DNA of 64,000 nt from Cytophagales bacterium (GTDB lineage: Bacteria; Bacteroidota; Bacteroidia; Cytophagales; UBA9547), in NCBI GenBank assembly GCA_013297755.1, contig JAAFIH010000011.1, positions 51,955 to 115,954 on the forward strand, read 5' to 3'. Positions 56,405-64,000 of the stretch are shown here, piece by piece (positions within the stretch are counted from its first letter, which is position 1; every line of letters begins with the position of its first letter). The translations under genes and the position numbers were made by a program. The notes beneath the pieces are model-generated. The model saw nothing but the letters and a program-made list of their open reading frames with translations, did no database searches and was not told the origin of the DNA.

Positions 56405-57589
56405 TCATTCAGAAACGGCAAACATTACTGGAAGTGTAAATTTTACAGAAATGTTTTTGCCATTTTGTTTACCAGGTTTCCATTTGGGCATAGACATAAT
56501 TACGCGCATTGCTTCCAATTCGCAACCACCACCAATGCCTTTCACAATGGCAGGATATTTGATTTCGCCTTTAGAATCAATCACAAAATTTATCAATACT
56601 CGTCCTTGAATTTTTTTTTGTAAAGCCCATTCTGGGTATTCTAAATTATCGGCTATAAATTTTTGCAAAGCTTTGTGGCCACCTTCATATTCGGGCATTA
56701 CCTCTGCTACAAGCATTATCTCATCGTTTTCGCCCTCTATTACTTTGATTTTGGATTGTTCGTTGATAGTTTCCATGAGTACTTTTACCATTTCATCGTC
56801 TGGAAATTGCTTTGAAAATCTATGAAAATCTGTGATAGCATCTTTAAACTTTTGCATATTATAGCTTACTAAACCTCTGTAATAATAGGAGAATGTAAAA
56901 CTAGGATTAAGCTCTAAACATTTAGAAAAATTGGAGTGGGCACCATAATTATCACGTACTACTGCTTGTAATATGCCATTGTTGAAATAAACTAGGGCGT
57001 TGTTGGGTTCTTGTTGAATTTCACGTTTGTATTCTCTAAGTACAGATCGGTAAGATTCTTTATAAACTTCGGTTTTTTGTTTTGTAAAAGTAGTAGCCAT
57101 AAATTCTGGCTGAAACGACATAGCTTTATCATAATATTCTTTGGCCTTAGAAAGCATCTTTAGTTCATGATATATAGAACCAAGTATTTGATGTGCCAAA
57201 AAATGTTTTGGATAAAGGGAAATAGCATCTTCTAAATGCTTGGTTGCAGACTTTTGTCGTTTTAGTTTCCATTCCGTAAAGCCCATAAAAAAATGATATT
57301 CGGCCTCTTGAGGTGCATTTTTTACGCAATCGTTAAAAAAATCAAGTGCACCATTAAAATCGCCAGCTTCGAGCTTGCATTTGCCTTTCATAAAAATGGC
57401 CTCGTGCATGGTTGGCTTTTCTGTAAGTATTTTATCTAAAAACTTGACTGCTCCTGCATAGTTTTGTTTGTTGTAAGCCTCTATGGCAATATCAAAATAT
57501 TGATCTATATCCTGAGAAGACACAGAAGTAATAGAAAATACAGAAATATAAAAAATAATTAAAGTATAAGATTTTACTACGAATTTCAT
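56405..57589 (-). CDS. TPR protein with TonB C-terminal domain
   Basis: 394 residues: signal peptide, about six TPR units (25-265) and a C-terminal TonB domain (YPEWALQKKIQGRVLINFVI, PKWKPGKQNGKNISVKFTLP). TonB-type domains contact outer-membrane transporters; here it may instead scaffold an envelope complex, as no membrane anchor other than the signal is present. Confidence 0.82.
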   Translation of the reverse strand: MKFVVKSYTLIIFYISVFSITSVSSQDIDQYFDIAIEAYNKQNYAGAVKFLDKILTEKPTMHEAIFMKGKCKLEAGDFNGALDFFNDCVKNAPQEAEYHFFMGFTEWKLKRQKSATKHLEDAISLYPKHFLAHQILGSIYHELKMLSKAKEYYDKAMSFQPEFMATTFTKQKTEVYKESYRSVLREYKREIQQEPNNALVYFNNGILQAVVRDNYGAHSNFSKCLELNPSFTFSYYYRGLVSYNMQKFKDAITDFHRFSKQFPDDEMVKVLMETINEQSKIKVIEGENDEIMLVAEVMPEYEGGHKALQKFIADNLEYPEWALQKKIQGRVLINFVIDSKGEIKYPAIVKGIGGGCELEAMRVIMSMPKWKPGKQNGKNISVKFTLPVMFAVSE

Positions 57590-58052
57590 GTTTCTTGATA
57601 CAATCTATTACACTAACTTTGTTTTACGACAAGATTATGCAAAAGTTATACAATGTTTATTAATGGGTATTTTTGGCAAAAATATACATATTAATAAATC
57701 TTTACAATTTCTTAATACGATTTTTTTATTTTTTTTTAAACAATATGATTTTTTTTAATAGTAACATTTTAGATAAATTATTTGTTGTATTAGCATTTGA
57801 GTAAGTGCAAACGCAATTACGATTTTTTTTTAAATAAAAAATGTTTTTCAGCCCTACTCCAAATCTAATTTTACAACCGCACACACTTGACTCAAAACTT
57901 TCGTTTTGCCCTGAAGCCACAGTATCAAAAGGGGAGGGGCTTTAGAAAATATTATTACTTAAAATGTTATTTTTAAAGTAATATTTTAATGATATGAATG
58001 ACAATCTTTATTAGTGTTTTTGGTGAGTAAAGTAGCCAAGTCAAAAAATATA
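57590..58052. other. gene-free stretch with inverted copy of a dispersed repeat
   Basis: 57892-57911 is the exact reverse complement of 9649-9668 (CAAAAC/GTTTTG hairpin with GAAA loop). Similarity continues to about 57871. A minus-strand 64-codon frame here is repeat-derived. No other signal. Confidence 0.5.
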
Positions 58053-58304
58053 CTACTCTACAATTAGTTTTACATTTGTTGGTTTAGTTTGGTCTTTTGC
58101 TGTTACGTTATATAAACCTTTGGCTAGGTTGTCTAGCTTTACTATGGTTTCTGTGCCTTTAGTGGTGGTTTTAGTACAATTTTGCCAAGCATATCTTTTA
58201 CAGCAATTTGCAGTAGTGTTGCTGCGTTTGTTTTGATTGTAAAACTACCTGATTGGGTTGGATTAGGAAACACAGTAAAATCTGGGGCTGGCATGGTTTC
58301 ACTT
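58053..58304 (-). pseudogene. broken T9SS sorting-domain gene end
   Basis: On the minus strand the translation begins without a start (ETMPAPDFTVFPNPTQSGSF, then LQIAVKDMLGKIV) and shifts frame before KGTETIVKLDNLAKGLYNV and KLIVE plus stop (58053-58055). This is a type IX sorting domain with one frameshift and no N-terminal part. Its upstream edge coincides with the left hairpin pair of the RAYT element, so insertion or associated deletion probably removed the rest. Confidence 0.75.
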
Positions 58305-58355
58305 AATCGCCCTCGTTTGCAACGGGGGCGATTGAGACAATCGTTTGCAACGATT
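58305..58355. repeat. left 51-bp double-hairpin end of RAYT element
   Basis: Two neighbouring hairpins: AATCGCCC/GGGCGATT arms around TCGTTTGCAACGG, then AATCGTT/AACGATT around TGC. The whole 51 bp returns inverted at 58962-59012 with few differences. Confidence 0.85.
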
Positions 58356-58379
58356 TAATAAACAAAGTAAGTCCTTTTT

Positions 58380-58928
58380 TTAAATTACCATAACTTTTAC
58401 TAAACCTTTGCCACCACAATAATCAATGGCACTGCTATACACATAATCTTCTGCTTGATACACCCAACCAGCTTTTACTGGATTTTGGTGTATATAGTTT
58501 ATTTTTTCTTCTATATTTATAAAACAACCAATTTCAATAGCATGATTGGCATCTTGCCAAACTTTATAATTTTCTGCCCTGCCCGTCCTTTTCGTTTCAT
58601 AAGCATATTTATCCAGTAGCCATTCTGCTCGGCTTTCATTACTTGTTTTTATTTCTTCTACAATTTGTTTGGACGCAAATTCTTTGAAATCTCGTAATAT
58701 TTCAGATAATTGAAAGCCTTCTTTTGCTCTACAAACCAAATGCAAATGATTGGGCATCAAAACCCAAGCATATAATTCTAAGCCTTTGTTTTCTATACAA
58801 TAGTTAAGCGATTTTGTGATTATATCTTTGTAAGAAATGCGTGTAAAAACATCTATCCAAGATATAATTGTAGATGTTGTATAATAAACACCATTTTGAT
58901 CGCCAATCCTATACTTATCGCCTGACAT
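58380..58928 (-). CDS. second REP-associated tyrosine transposase (Y1_Tnp)
   Basis: 182 residues of the RAYT/IS200-like HUH family. HLH at 61-63 (MPNHLHLV), nucleophile probably Tyr145 in NYIHQNPVKAGWV. It is only distantly similar to the RAYT at 30451. Bounded by inverted double hairpins, so the whole 708-bp unit (58305-59012) has the form of a mobile element. Confidence 0.88.
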   Translation of the reverse strand: MSGDKYRIGDQNGVYYTTSTIISWIDVFTRISYKDIITKSLNYCIENKGLELYAWVLMPNHLHLVCRAKEGFQLSEILRDFKEFASKQIVEEIKTSNESRAEWLLDKYAYETKRTGRAENYKVWQDANHAIEIGCFINIEEKINYIHQNPVKAGWVYQAEDYVYSSAIDYCGGKGLVKVMVI

Positions 58929-58961
58929 GCTGCAAATATAAGGACTTTTTTTGTTTATTTT

Positions 58962-59012
58962 AATCGTTACAAACGATTATTTCGACCGCCCCCGTTGCAA
59001 ACGAGGGCGATT
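58962..59012. repeat. right 51-bp double-hairpin end of RAYT element
   Basis: An inverted copy of 58305-58355. The inner hairpin is AATCGTT/AACGATT-like with one change (AATCGTTACAAACGATT); the outer hairpin is GC-rich (CGCCCCCGTTGCAAACGAGG). Placed 34 nt before the transposase start. Confidence 0.85.
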
Positions 59013-59099
59013 GGGTCATATACTATGCTAACAGCTATTTTTTTAGTGAAGACTATAGGAAAATGAGAAACCTTACTATAACTTAGATAATAGAAATAT

Positions 59100-61682
59100 T
59101 TATTGCACCACCAATTTTACACTTTTTGAACCAATATCTGTGGTTAGTTTTACAATATACAGCCCAGGACTGAGTTCGTTTTCGGGGATAGTATATTGAT
59201 AGTTGCCTGCTTCTTCATTTTGGGTATTTATTACTGATTTGGTAAGGCTACCCATAGCATCAAATATTTGGATATTTACTGCATTGCTATATTTGGGAAT
59301 ATCATAATATATAGTTGCAGAGTGCTGCATGGGGTTTGGGGCTATTTTGAGGGTGAGGTTGGAGGGTGATTCTAAAAGCATAGTTTCATTCTCATTATCG
59401 GCTAGTCTGCGATTGGCGGGTTTGTATTGATTGGCAGCATTGCCTTTGCAAAAGGTTTCTATTTGGGCTGGTGTTTGGGCAGCCAAAGGTTTGTTACACA
59501 AAATGGTGTTGGCATACACACCCATATCTGTTGTTTGTATTACTGTGCCTGTCAATATAGCATCTTGGGTATCTATTACTGGAGCTTGAAGAGTTAAAGT
59601 AACTCCTGGGGCTACTGTAACATTAGATGATATTTTTATAATATTAAACGCAGTAATAACTGTATTTTGAGTAATATTTAGTGGTTCTGTAATAAATACT
59701 TCTGATGGCAAATCTTCGGCAGTAGGTGGCAAGGGTGCATTTATAGTTATGAATGGTAGTTTTTCTGCTTCAAATTTGCCTATCCAAGGCACTTCTATTT
59801 CGGTGCCATCAGGCAAAGTTTTGCGGAAAACTGCGGAAATTTTGATATATACACGTGGCGTATAACAATAATTTGAATAAAGTGCTAAGCCACTATTTCC
59901 TACTATTCTGGTAGTTAAAGTATACTTATTTCGCTCATTACTTGTAGAACTTATATCATGAGTTCTTCTTATTTTTGGTAAATCAATATATACTTGAGAT
60001 TGATTAATACAACCAATGTTGTAATATTTTGAAGTATAATGACCTCCGTTCATATAAATTAAACTTAGATTTGTCATATTTGTATTTTTGTAATTTGTGT
60101 TTTTGGGCTGTAACACTGTACCAGTTATACTTAAATCATTACAATCTTGAATTTCAATAGAAGCATTGATGACGCTTTTTGATAAATCAAAACCTAGTGC
60201 AGGATTTAATACAAATTTAATATTATTAGTTAGTTTATAATATCGTCTTTCAATTGTGTATTCCTCTACTTTTCTGTTTAAGGTTGATGGACTATTAGAA
60301 TATACATAATTTTTAGCTTCATTCCAATTACCACTACAAATTCTATTGCCATCTATAATTCCACAAATTGTTGAGGGCCTATAATCAGAACCAGCCCAAA
60401 AAATAAGATCTTCAAACTTAGTATATTCATATCTTTTTTCTTCAATAATAGGTTTTTCTAATAAATTAAATACCCCTAAAGGTAAATTATACAATATTTT
60501 ATATTCAGTTGTATCTAATGTTGAAACTGAACCTGGCACAGGTATAGAAGCTGTAGCAATATCAGTAACACTATTTATACTACCACTTGCTTTAAAATTA
60601 TTCATGATTACAACTGGTGTATTTGCTGGGGCACCTTGCTCTGGTTCAGGTTCGTCTTTAAACAAACCTGTTACAAAATCAAAAACCCCAATAGTAGCAC
60701 TGGCTACCTCTCCAATCATTGGAATTGCTTTTGCAATTTTACCTACTACATTAAATCCTGCTAAAAATTTACTTTCTTCATATTTTTTGCTCCCAACTGG
60801 AAATAATTTTTTCACATATTCATTCATATTATTGACTGCATCTGATTGTGATTTGAAAGCTGATGTGCCTGCTTTTACTTTATCTCCAAATTGCTTTATC
60901 GACATACCACTAGGATTACCAGCATTTGTATTTGCACTAGTTCCACTGCCAACAACAGGTGGTGGAAGTGCTTCTAATGTAAAGTTTAAACTGGCACTTT
61001 CATAAGCGCCCAATCGTAAGCTAAATGCACCACCTTTTGGATTGTGACACACACAAGGGTCATAAGCCATTTGAAAATCAGCATAAAACCATTGGGGTAC
61101 TTGATTTACAGCACTATTGGCATAAGAATACATTTCATCTAAATCAGGCATTTCATTCAAAGCCTTCAAAGGAGAAGAGTTATGGGTAAGTACATTGAAT
61201 TTACTCAAATCTTTATCTAAACTTATATTAATGAAAGCAGGTTTATTTGTGCCATCAGCTCTTTTAAAACCACCATAAAGCTGAGTAACCAACCAAAATA
61301 TTCTAAGTTTTGCTGTATATCTATTGTAAAATATAATGATTGGACATTCATCTAAATTGGAAAGGTTTTTTAATCCTTTTCCATAATTTATTAACTCCCA
61401 ACCATCTTCTTGTAAATAATCTCTAAAGCCCAACGGATTATGAATAGCAAGATGTTTTACATTCAAATTATTTCTATTATAAAAAGGAGATGCAGGTTCT
61501 ATCTGTATGTTTTGATATATTGAATTTCTAATAAAAACATTCCAAGAAGGTGACTCATCTCTATTTTTATACCAATCCCATCTCAATTTAGTATTTATTT
61601 CTCTTGGTCCATCTACACAAAGCAACGAAGTTTGAGCAAAACATTTTACTACAAACAGCAGTATTAAAATTTGTTTTTTCAT
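59100..61682 (-). CDS. large exported protein with T9SS sorting domain
   Basis: 860 residues. Signal peptide ends CFAQ. The N-terminal part (to about 230) and the central GSGTSANTNAGNPSGMSIKQ linker lead into an unrecognised region with an Ala/Gly-rich helix (AKAIPMIGEVASATIGVF). A beta-helix-like stretch (VTAFNIIKISSNVTVAPG) precedes the type A sorting domain (IAPNPMQHSATIYYDIP, SPGLYIVKLTTD). Surface-exposed; function unknown. Last gene of an overlapping cluster (ATGA with the lipoprotein gene). Confidence 0.8.
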   Translation of the reverse strand: MKKQILILLFVVKCFAQTSLLCVDGPREINTKLRWDWYKNRDESPSWNVFIRNSIYQNIQIEPASPFYNRNNLNVKHLAIHNPLGFRDYLQEDGWELINYGKGLKNLSNLDECPIIIFYNRYTAKLRIFWLVTQLYGGFKRADGTNKPAFINISLDKDLSKFNVLTHNSSPLKALNEMPDLDEMYSYANSAVNQVPQWFYADFQMAYDPCVCHNPKGGAFSLRLGAYESASLNFTLEALPPPVVGSGTSANTNAGNPSGMSIKQFGDKVKAGTSAFKSQSDAVNNMNEYVKKLFPVGSKKYEESKFLAGFNVVGKIAKAIPMIGEVASATIGVFDFVTGLFKDEPEPEQGAPANTPVVIMNNFKASGSINSVTDIATASIPVPGSVSTLDTTEYKILYNLPLGVFNLLEKPIIEEKRYEYTKFEDLIFWAGSDYRPSTICGIIDGNRICSGNWNEAKNYVYSNSPSTLNRKVEEYTIERRYYKLTNNIKFVLNPALGFDLSKSVINASIEIQDCNDLSITGTVLQPKNTNYKNTNMTNLSLIYMNGGHYTSKYYNIGCINQSQVYIDLPKIRRTHDISSTSNERNKYTLTTRIVGNSGLALYSNYCYTPRVYIKISAVFRKTLPDGTEIEVPWIGKFEAEKLPFITINAPLPPTAEDLPSEVFITEPLNITQNTVITAFNIIKISSNVTVAPGVTLTLQAPVIDTQDAILTGTVIQTTDMGVYANTILCNKPLAAQTPAQIETFCKGNAANQYKPANRRLADNENETMLLESPSNLTLKIAPNPMQHSATIYYDIPKYSNAVNIQIFDAMGSLTKSVINTQNEEAGNYQYTIPENELSPGLYIVKLTTDIGSKSVKLVVQ

Positions 61683-62506
61683 ATTTTTTTACCTTTAAAA
61701 ACTCTGTTATAGTAACCGTTATTATTAAATGTAGAAATAATTTTCAAACTGTCATTATTAAGTTTAATAAACAAAAATTCAAAGTTGTCAATATTTGAAC
61801 CAACATTACAAGGTGAAGTACAAGAAGAAAATCTAGGTCCTTTTCTAAAAAAAATTGTATCACTTATATAATCAAAAATGAATGATACATTTGTACAATA
61901 TGAAATCATTCCTTTGTTTACATAAAGCGATGGCTTTGATTTATCTCCCCAACAACCATTCTTAAAAGTCATTATTACTGGCACATTCAAACTATCCAAA
62001 AAAGCACCTGCAAAGCTAAGATTAAGTAAATTTTTGCCTTTGGTAACAGGAAAAGTTTTAGCAAAATCAATTGGATCTTTTTTATAAGGCCAGCATTTTA
62101 AGTTTTGAGTGTAACCAAACAATTGAATATTATAACCAGTTTTAATATCGCTTTCAGAAACCCAAAATTCGCCACTTGATTGCTTTGTGTCAAAATCTTT
62201 TCTTATTTCAGAACTATCTCTTGACCAACCATAAAATGTTGCATTGGGTTCATTGGCTACTGCTTCATACAAGCAATTGATTTTTAATTCATTCACTTCT
62301 TTTCGCTCGTTTACATACACTGGGTTGCTCCAATCTGTAGTTTTGAGTGGGTCTATATATTTTATTATTTGATATACTTTAAATCCACTAATTGGTAATT
62401 TATAAGAAGGGTCTTTGCAAGGTTCTTCTGGCTTTGGGCAATTCCAAAAAAGGAGGGCAATAAATGTTAAAATAATGCAAATGAATGGTTTCATGGTGTT
62501 ATTCAT
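61679..62506 (-). CDS. lipoprotein of unknown function
   Basis: 275 residues, signal peptide then lipobox ALLFWNC (Cys23). Beta-rich with several Cys (KCWPYKKDPI, CTSPCNVGSN), probably an outer-membrane-facing lipoprotein. No family recognised. Overlaps both neighbours (8 and 4 nt), so its product probably works with the T9SS protein. Confidence 0.65.
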   Translation of the reverse strand: MNNTMKPFICIILTFIALLFWNCPKPEEPCKDPSYKLPISGFKVYQIIKYIDPLKTTDWSNPVYVNERKEVNELKINCLYEAVANEPNATFYGWSRDSSEIRKDFDTKQSSGEFWVSESDIKTGYNIQLFGYTQNLKCWPYKKDPIDFAKTFPVTKGKNLLNLSFAGAFLDSLNVPVIMTFKNGCWGDKSKPSLYVNKGMISYCTNVSFIFDYISDTIFFRKGPRFSSCTSPCNVGSNIDNFEFLFIKLNNDSLKIISTFNNNGYYNRVFKGKKI

Positions 62507-63104
62507 TGTTTAGATTTATAAAAAAAATTAAGCAAATAATAGCACCTATTACAACAAGTGGCACAATTGCAGCAAATTGAGAATTAATTCTGTTTTGATA
62601 TCTTTTTTTTAATGTAGCTATATCAGCTTTTACTATATTTCTAAAATTGGTATCAATGACAGATTTACTTTTTATTGATACACTATTTATTGTATCTTTT
62701 TTAACAACCAAGCCTTTAATTTTAGATCTTGAGTTATAATAATAATCTCTTTTTCTATTTCTTTTATTATTTACGGTTTTCTGTTGTTTCTTTATTTTTT
62801 CAAGTTCAAGTTCAGAAAAAATTACTGCATTGCCACCTTGTTGCCAAGCTAAGTCTTGCAAAAAACTTATGGCATGGTCTTTTGGCAAATCTTTTAAATT
62901 AATTTCTGCTAACCCTATTTTCTTATATTCAAAATCTAATTTTTCGTTTATAAAATATACATCTACATTGTTTGACTTTACAATTTCACTTTTTCTGATT
63001 TCATTGATTGGTGTAAATTGATGCCTGTAAGTGAGAGTTTTTGATACTTCACAACAACATAATAAAAATACAACTAAAAAGTATGTTAAAATTTTAATTT
63101 TCAT
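62499..63104 (-). CDS. lipoprotein with basic region and C-terminal helix
   Basis: 201 residues, N-terminal VVFLLCC lipobox. The middle has FLQDLAWQQGGNAVIFSELE, reminiscent of small envelope proteins that handle redundancy of trafficking, then a very basic stretch (KKQQKTVNNKRNRKRDYYY) and a hydrophobic C-terminal helix (IVPLVVIGAIICLIFF). Both a lipid anchor and a helix are unusual. Function unknown. Confidence 0.6.
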   Translation of the reverse strand: MKIKILTYFLVVFLLCCCEVSKTLTYRHQFTPINEIRKSEIVKSNNVDVYFINEKLDFEYKKIGLAEINLKDLPKDHAISFLQDLAWQQGGNAVIFSELELEKIKKQQKTVNNKRNRKRDYYYNSRSKIKGLVVKKDTINSVSIKSKSVIDTNFRNIVKADIATLKKRYQNRINSQFAAIVPLVVIGAIICLIFFINLNNE

Positions 63105-63143
63105 TATTGAAATTTTAGTTTTAGTGTTTTTTGACGGAATTAC

Positions 63144-64000
63144 TTATTTTTTCTCCATCAATTTCATTCTTTTTTCTAAATCTATGATATAAAGTGTTAG
63201 CTCTTCTATTTTTAGCATTTGTAATCTAAACATTTCGCTGGTGTTTACGCCATTTTGTATCATTTCTTTTTCAGTTGGTATTTGTGGCAAATGTTTGTTT
63301 TGTTTAATAAATTGGTCTACTTGTTCTAAAGTTGGCAATGGGTATGTACTACTAAAAACCTCGTCAGCCCAGTTTATTACGCTATTGATAGATTGTTTGC
63401 TTCGAATAGTACCATCCACACTCAATTTATAATCATTGGTGGTAGGTTTTTGAGAGCCAATTTGCACACGCCCATCATTCATGATTTTTAGTCGTTCTGT
63501 AAAATTTGTTTTTAGTGAAATGTCAGCATTATTTACTCGCTCTATGCTTTCGCCAGAGCCAGTGCCACCAAAGACTATGGTATTTCTATCTTTTATAGCA
63601 TTGAGGTCGGCCATGGTAACATCGCTTGTGGGCAGTGGCTGGCTGCTAACCACGCCAATTTCGTTTGTTACCAACATACGTGTACCTGTGCCTGCAAGAT
63701 TGCTAAGTGTTATACTTGGTCCAAAGATTGGTTTTGTTCCAGATGTGATAGCATTATTTGTAGTATTTTGCCAAAAAGAGCCAATTCTATTACTCAAATC
63801 TGCTATTTGCGTTTGCACTCCTTGCACATAGCCTGAGCCAATTTCTGAATTATCTTTAAATTTGATACTGCCTTCTGGGGTTATGAGCACTGGGTTGGCA
63901 TCTGTGTATGATAATTTGAGACCATTATTAAAATCGTTTTCAATTTTACCCATAGTACTGATGGTTACTGGTGGTAGTGCAGCACTTGATACTGATGTTC
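63144..64000 (-). CDS. tail-fibre-like exported protein, 5' end outside window
   Basis: The frame is open to the right edge (15 further codons beyond the ATG at 63953, with no stop), so the start is missing; about 284 residues are visible. The C-terminal block WADEVFSSTYPLPTLEQVDQ, LPQIPTEKE and a heptad coiled coil (MFRLQMLKIEELTLYIIDLE) is a common ending of Bacteroidota fibre-like surface proteins with serine/threonine-rich stalks. Likely first gene of the cluster down to 59100. Confidence 0.7.
   Translation of the reverse strand, partial: TSVSSAALPPVTISTMGKIENDFNNGLKLSYTDANPVLITPEGSIKFKDNSEIGSGYVQGVQTQIADLSNRIGSFWQNTTNNAITSGTKPIFGPSITLSNLAGTGTRMLVTNEIGVVSSQPLPTSDVTMADLNAIKDRNTIVFGGTGSGESIERVNNADISLKTNFTERLKIMNDGRVQIGSQKPTTNDYKLSVDGTIRSKQSINSVINWADEVFSSTYPLPTLEQVDQFIKQNKHLPQIPTEKEMIQNGVNTSEMFRLQMLKIEELTLYIIDLEKRMKLMEKK

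Noticed and set aside
57726..57920. 64-codon minus ORF starting MASGQNESFESSV
   Set aside because: Its N-terminus is the dispersed GAAA-loop repeat, and the rest is AT-rich filler.
60604..61005. 133-codon plus-strand ORF opposite the T9SS gene
   Set aside because: It lies entirely within the clear 860-residue gene on the other strand, with no motif of its own.

Overview
The window is AT-rich chromosomal DNA from a member of the Bacteroidota. The evidence is type IX secretion (T9SS) C-terminal sorting domains, CUB and BACON domains, many SPII lipoproteins, promoters of the TTTG-N19-TAnnTTTG type, frequent TTG starts without Shine-Dalgarno sites, and the conserved gene order DUF1573-yajC-YbbR-coaE. 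The class or genus cannot be fixed from this sequence alone.

Layout. 0-9.4 kb is ordinary core DNA: a partial imelysin-like lipoprotein, a SNF2 helicase, a yidD operon, thioredoxin, a DEAD-box RNA helicase and an SDR oxidoreductase. 9.4-19.3 kb is a dense toxin-antitoxin (TA) island. It opens with five tandem copies (period 544-551 bp) of a two-gene antitoxin/RelE-like module, flanked by decayed pieces of the same unit. DUF4258-like/DUF2283, HigBA-like, PemIK-like, zeta-like and HicAB pairs follow, with gene fragments, a frameshifted antitoxin remnant and small palindromic elements between them. 19.4-30.2 kb is a probable operon of a DUF3160 lipoprotein, a CapA-like phosphoesterase and a 2084-residue alpha-2-macroglobulin with a CxEQ thioester motif, preceded by the truncated start of another macroglobulin gene. 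30.2-31.4 kb holds a REP-associated tyrosine transposase (RAYT) between arrays of 33-nt palindromes. 31.4-38.7 kb has a nuclease-like orphan, a CUB/BACON T9SS protein, aat and a class III aminotransferase.

38.7-45 kb carries trehalase, acpH, a SiaC/SiaB/SiaA-like partner-switching module and a tRNA-Lys with a clear promoter and terminator. 45-57.6 kb is mostly housekeeping: an isolated nuoC, coaE, YbbR, yajC, DUF1573, an asnB/glycosyltransferase pair, ftsW, kynU, ispD and a TPR-TonB protein. 58-59 kb is a second RAYT bounded by 51-bp inverted double hairpins, next to a broken T9SS gene. 59-64 kb is a tightly overlapped cluster for exported proteins that runs off the window.

The strongest candidate for something new is the five-copy TA array. 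The antitoxin N-terminal part and the toxin C-terminal core are nearly identical between copies. Variation is concentrated in the antitoxin C-terminal tail and the toxin N-terminal third, the parts most likely to touch each other. This looks like a set of interchangeable specificity cassettes held between homologous blocks. The two RAYT loci, each with its own palindrome family, come second.
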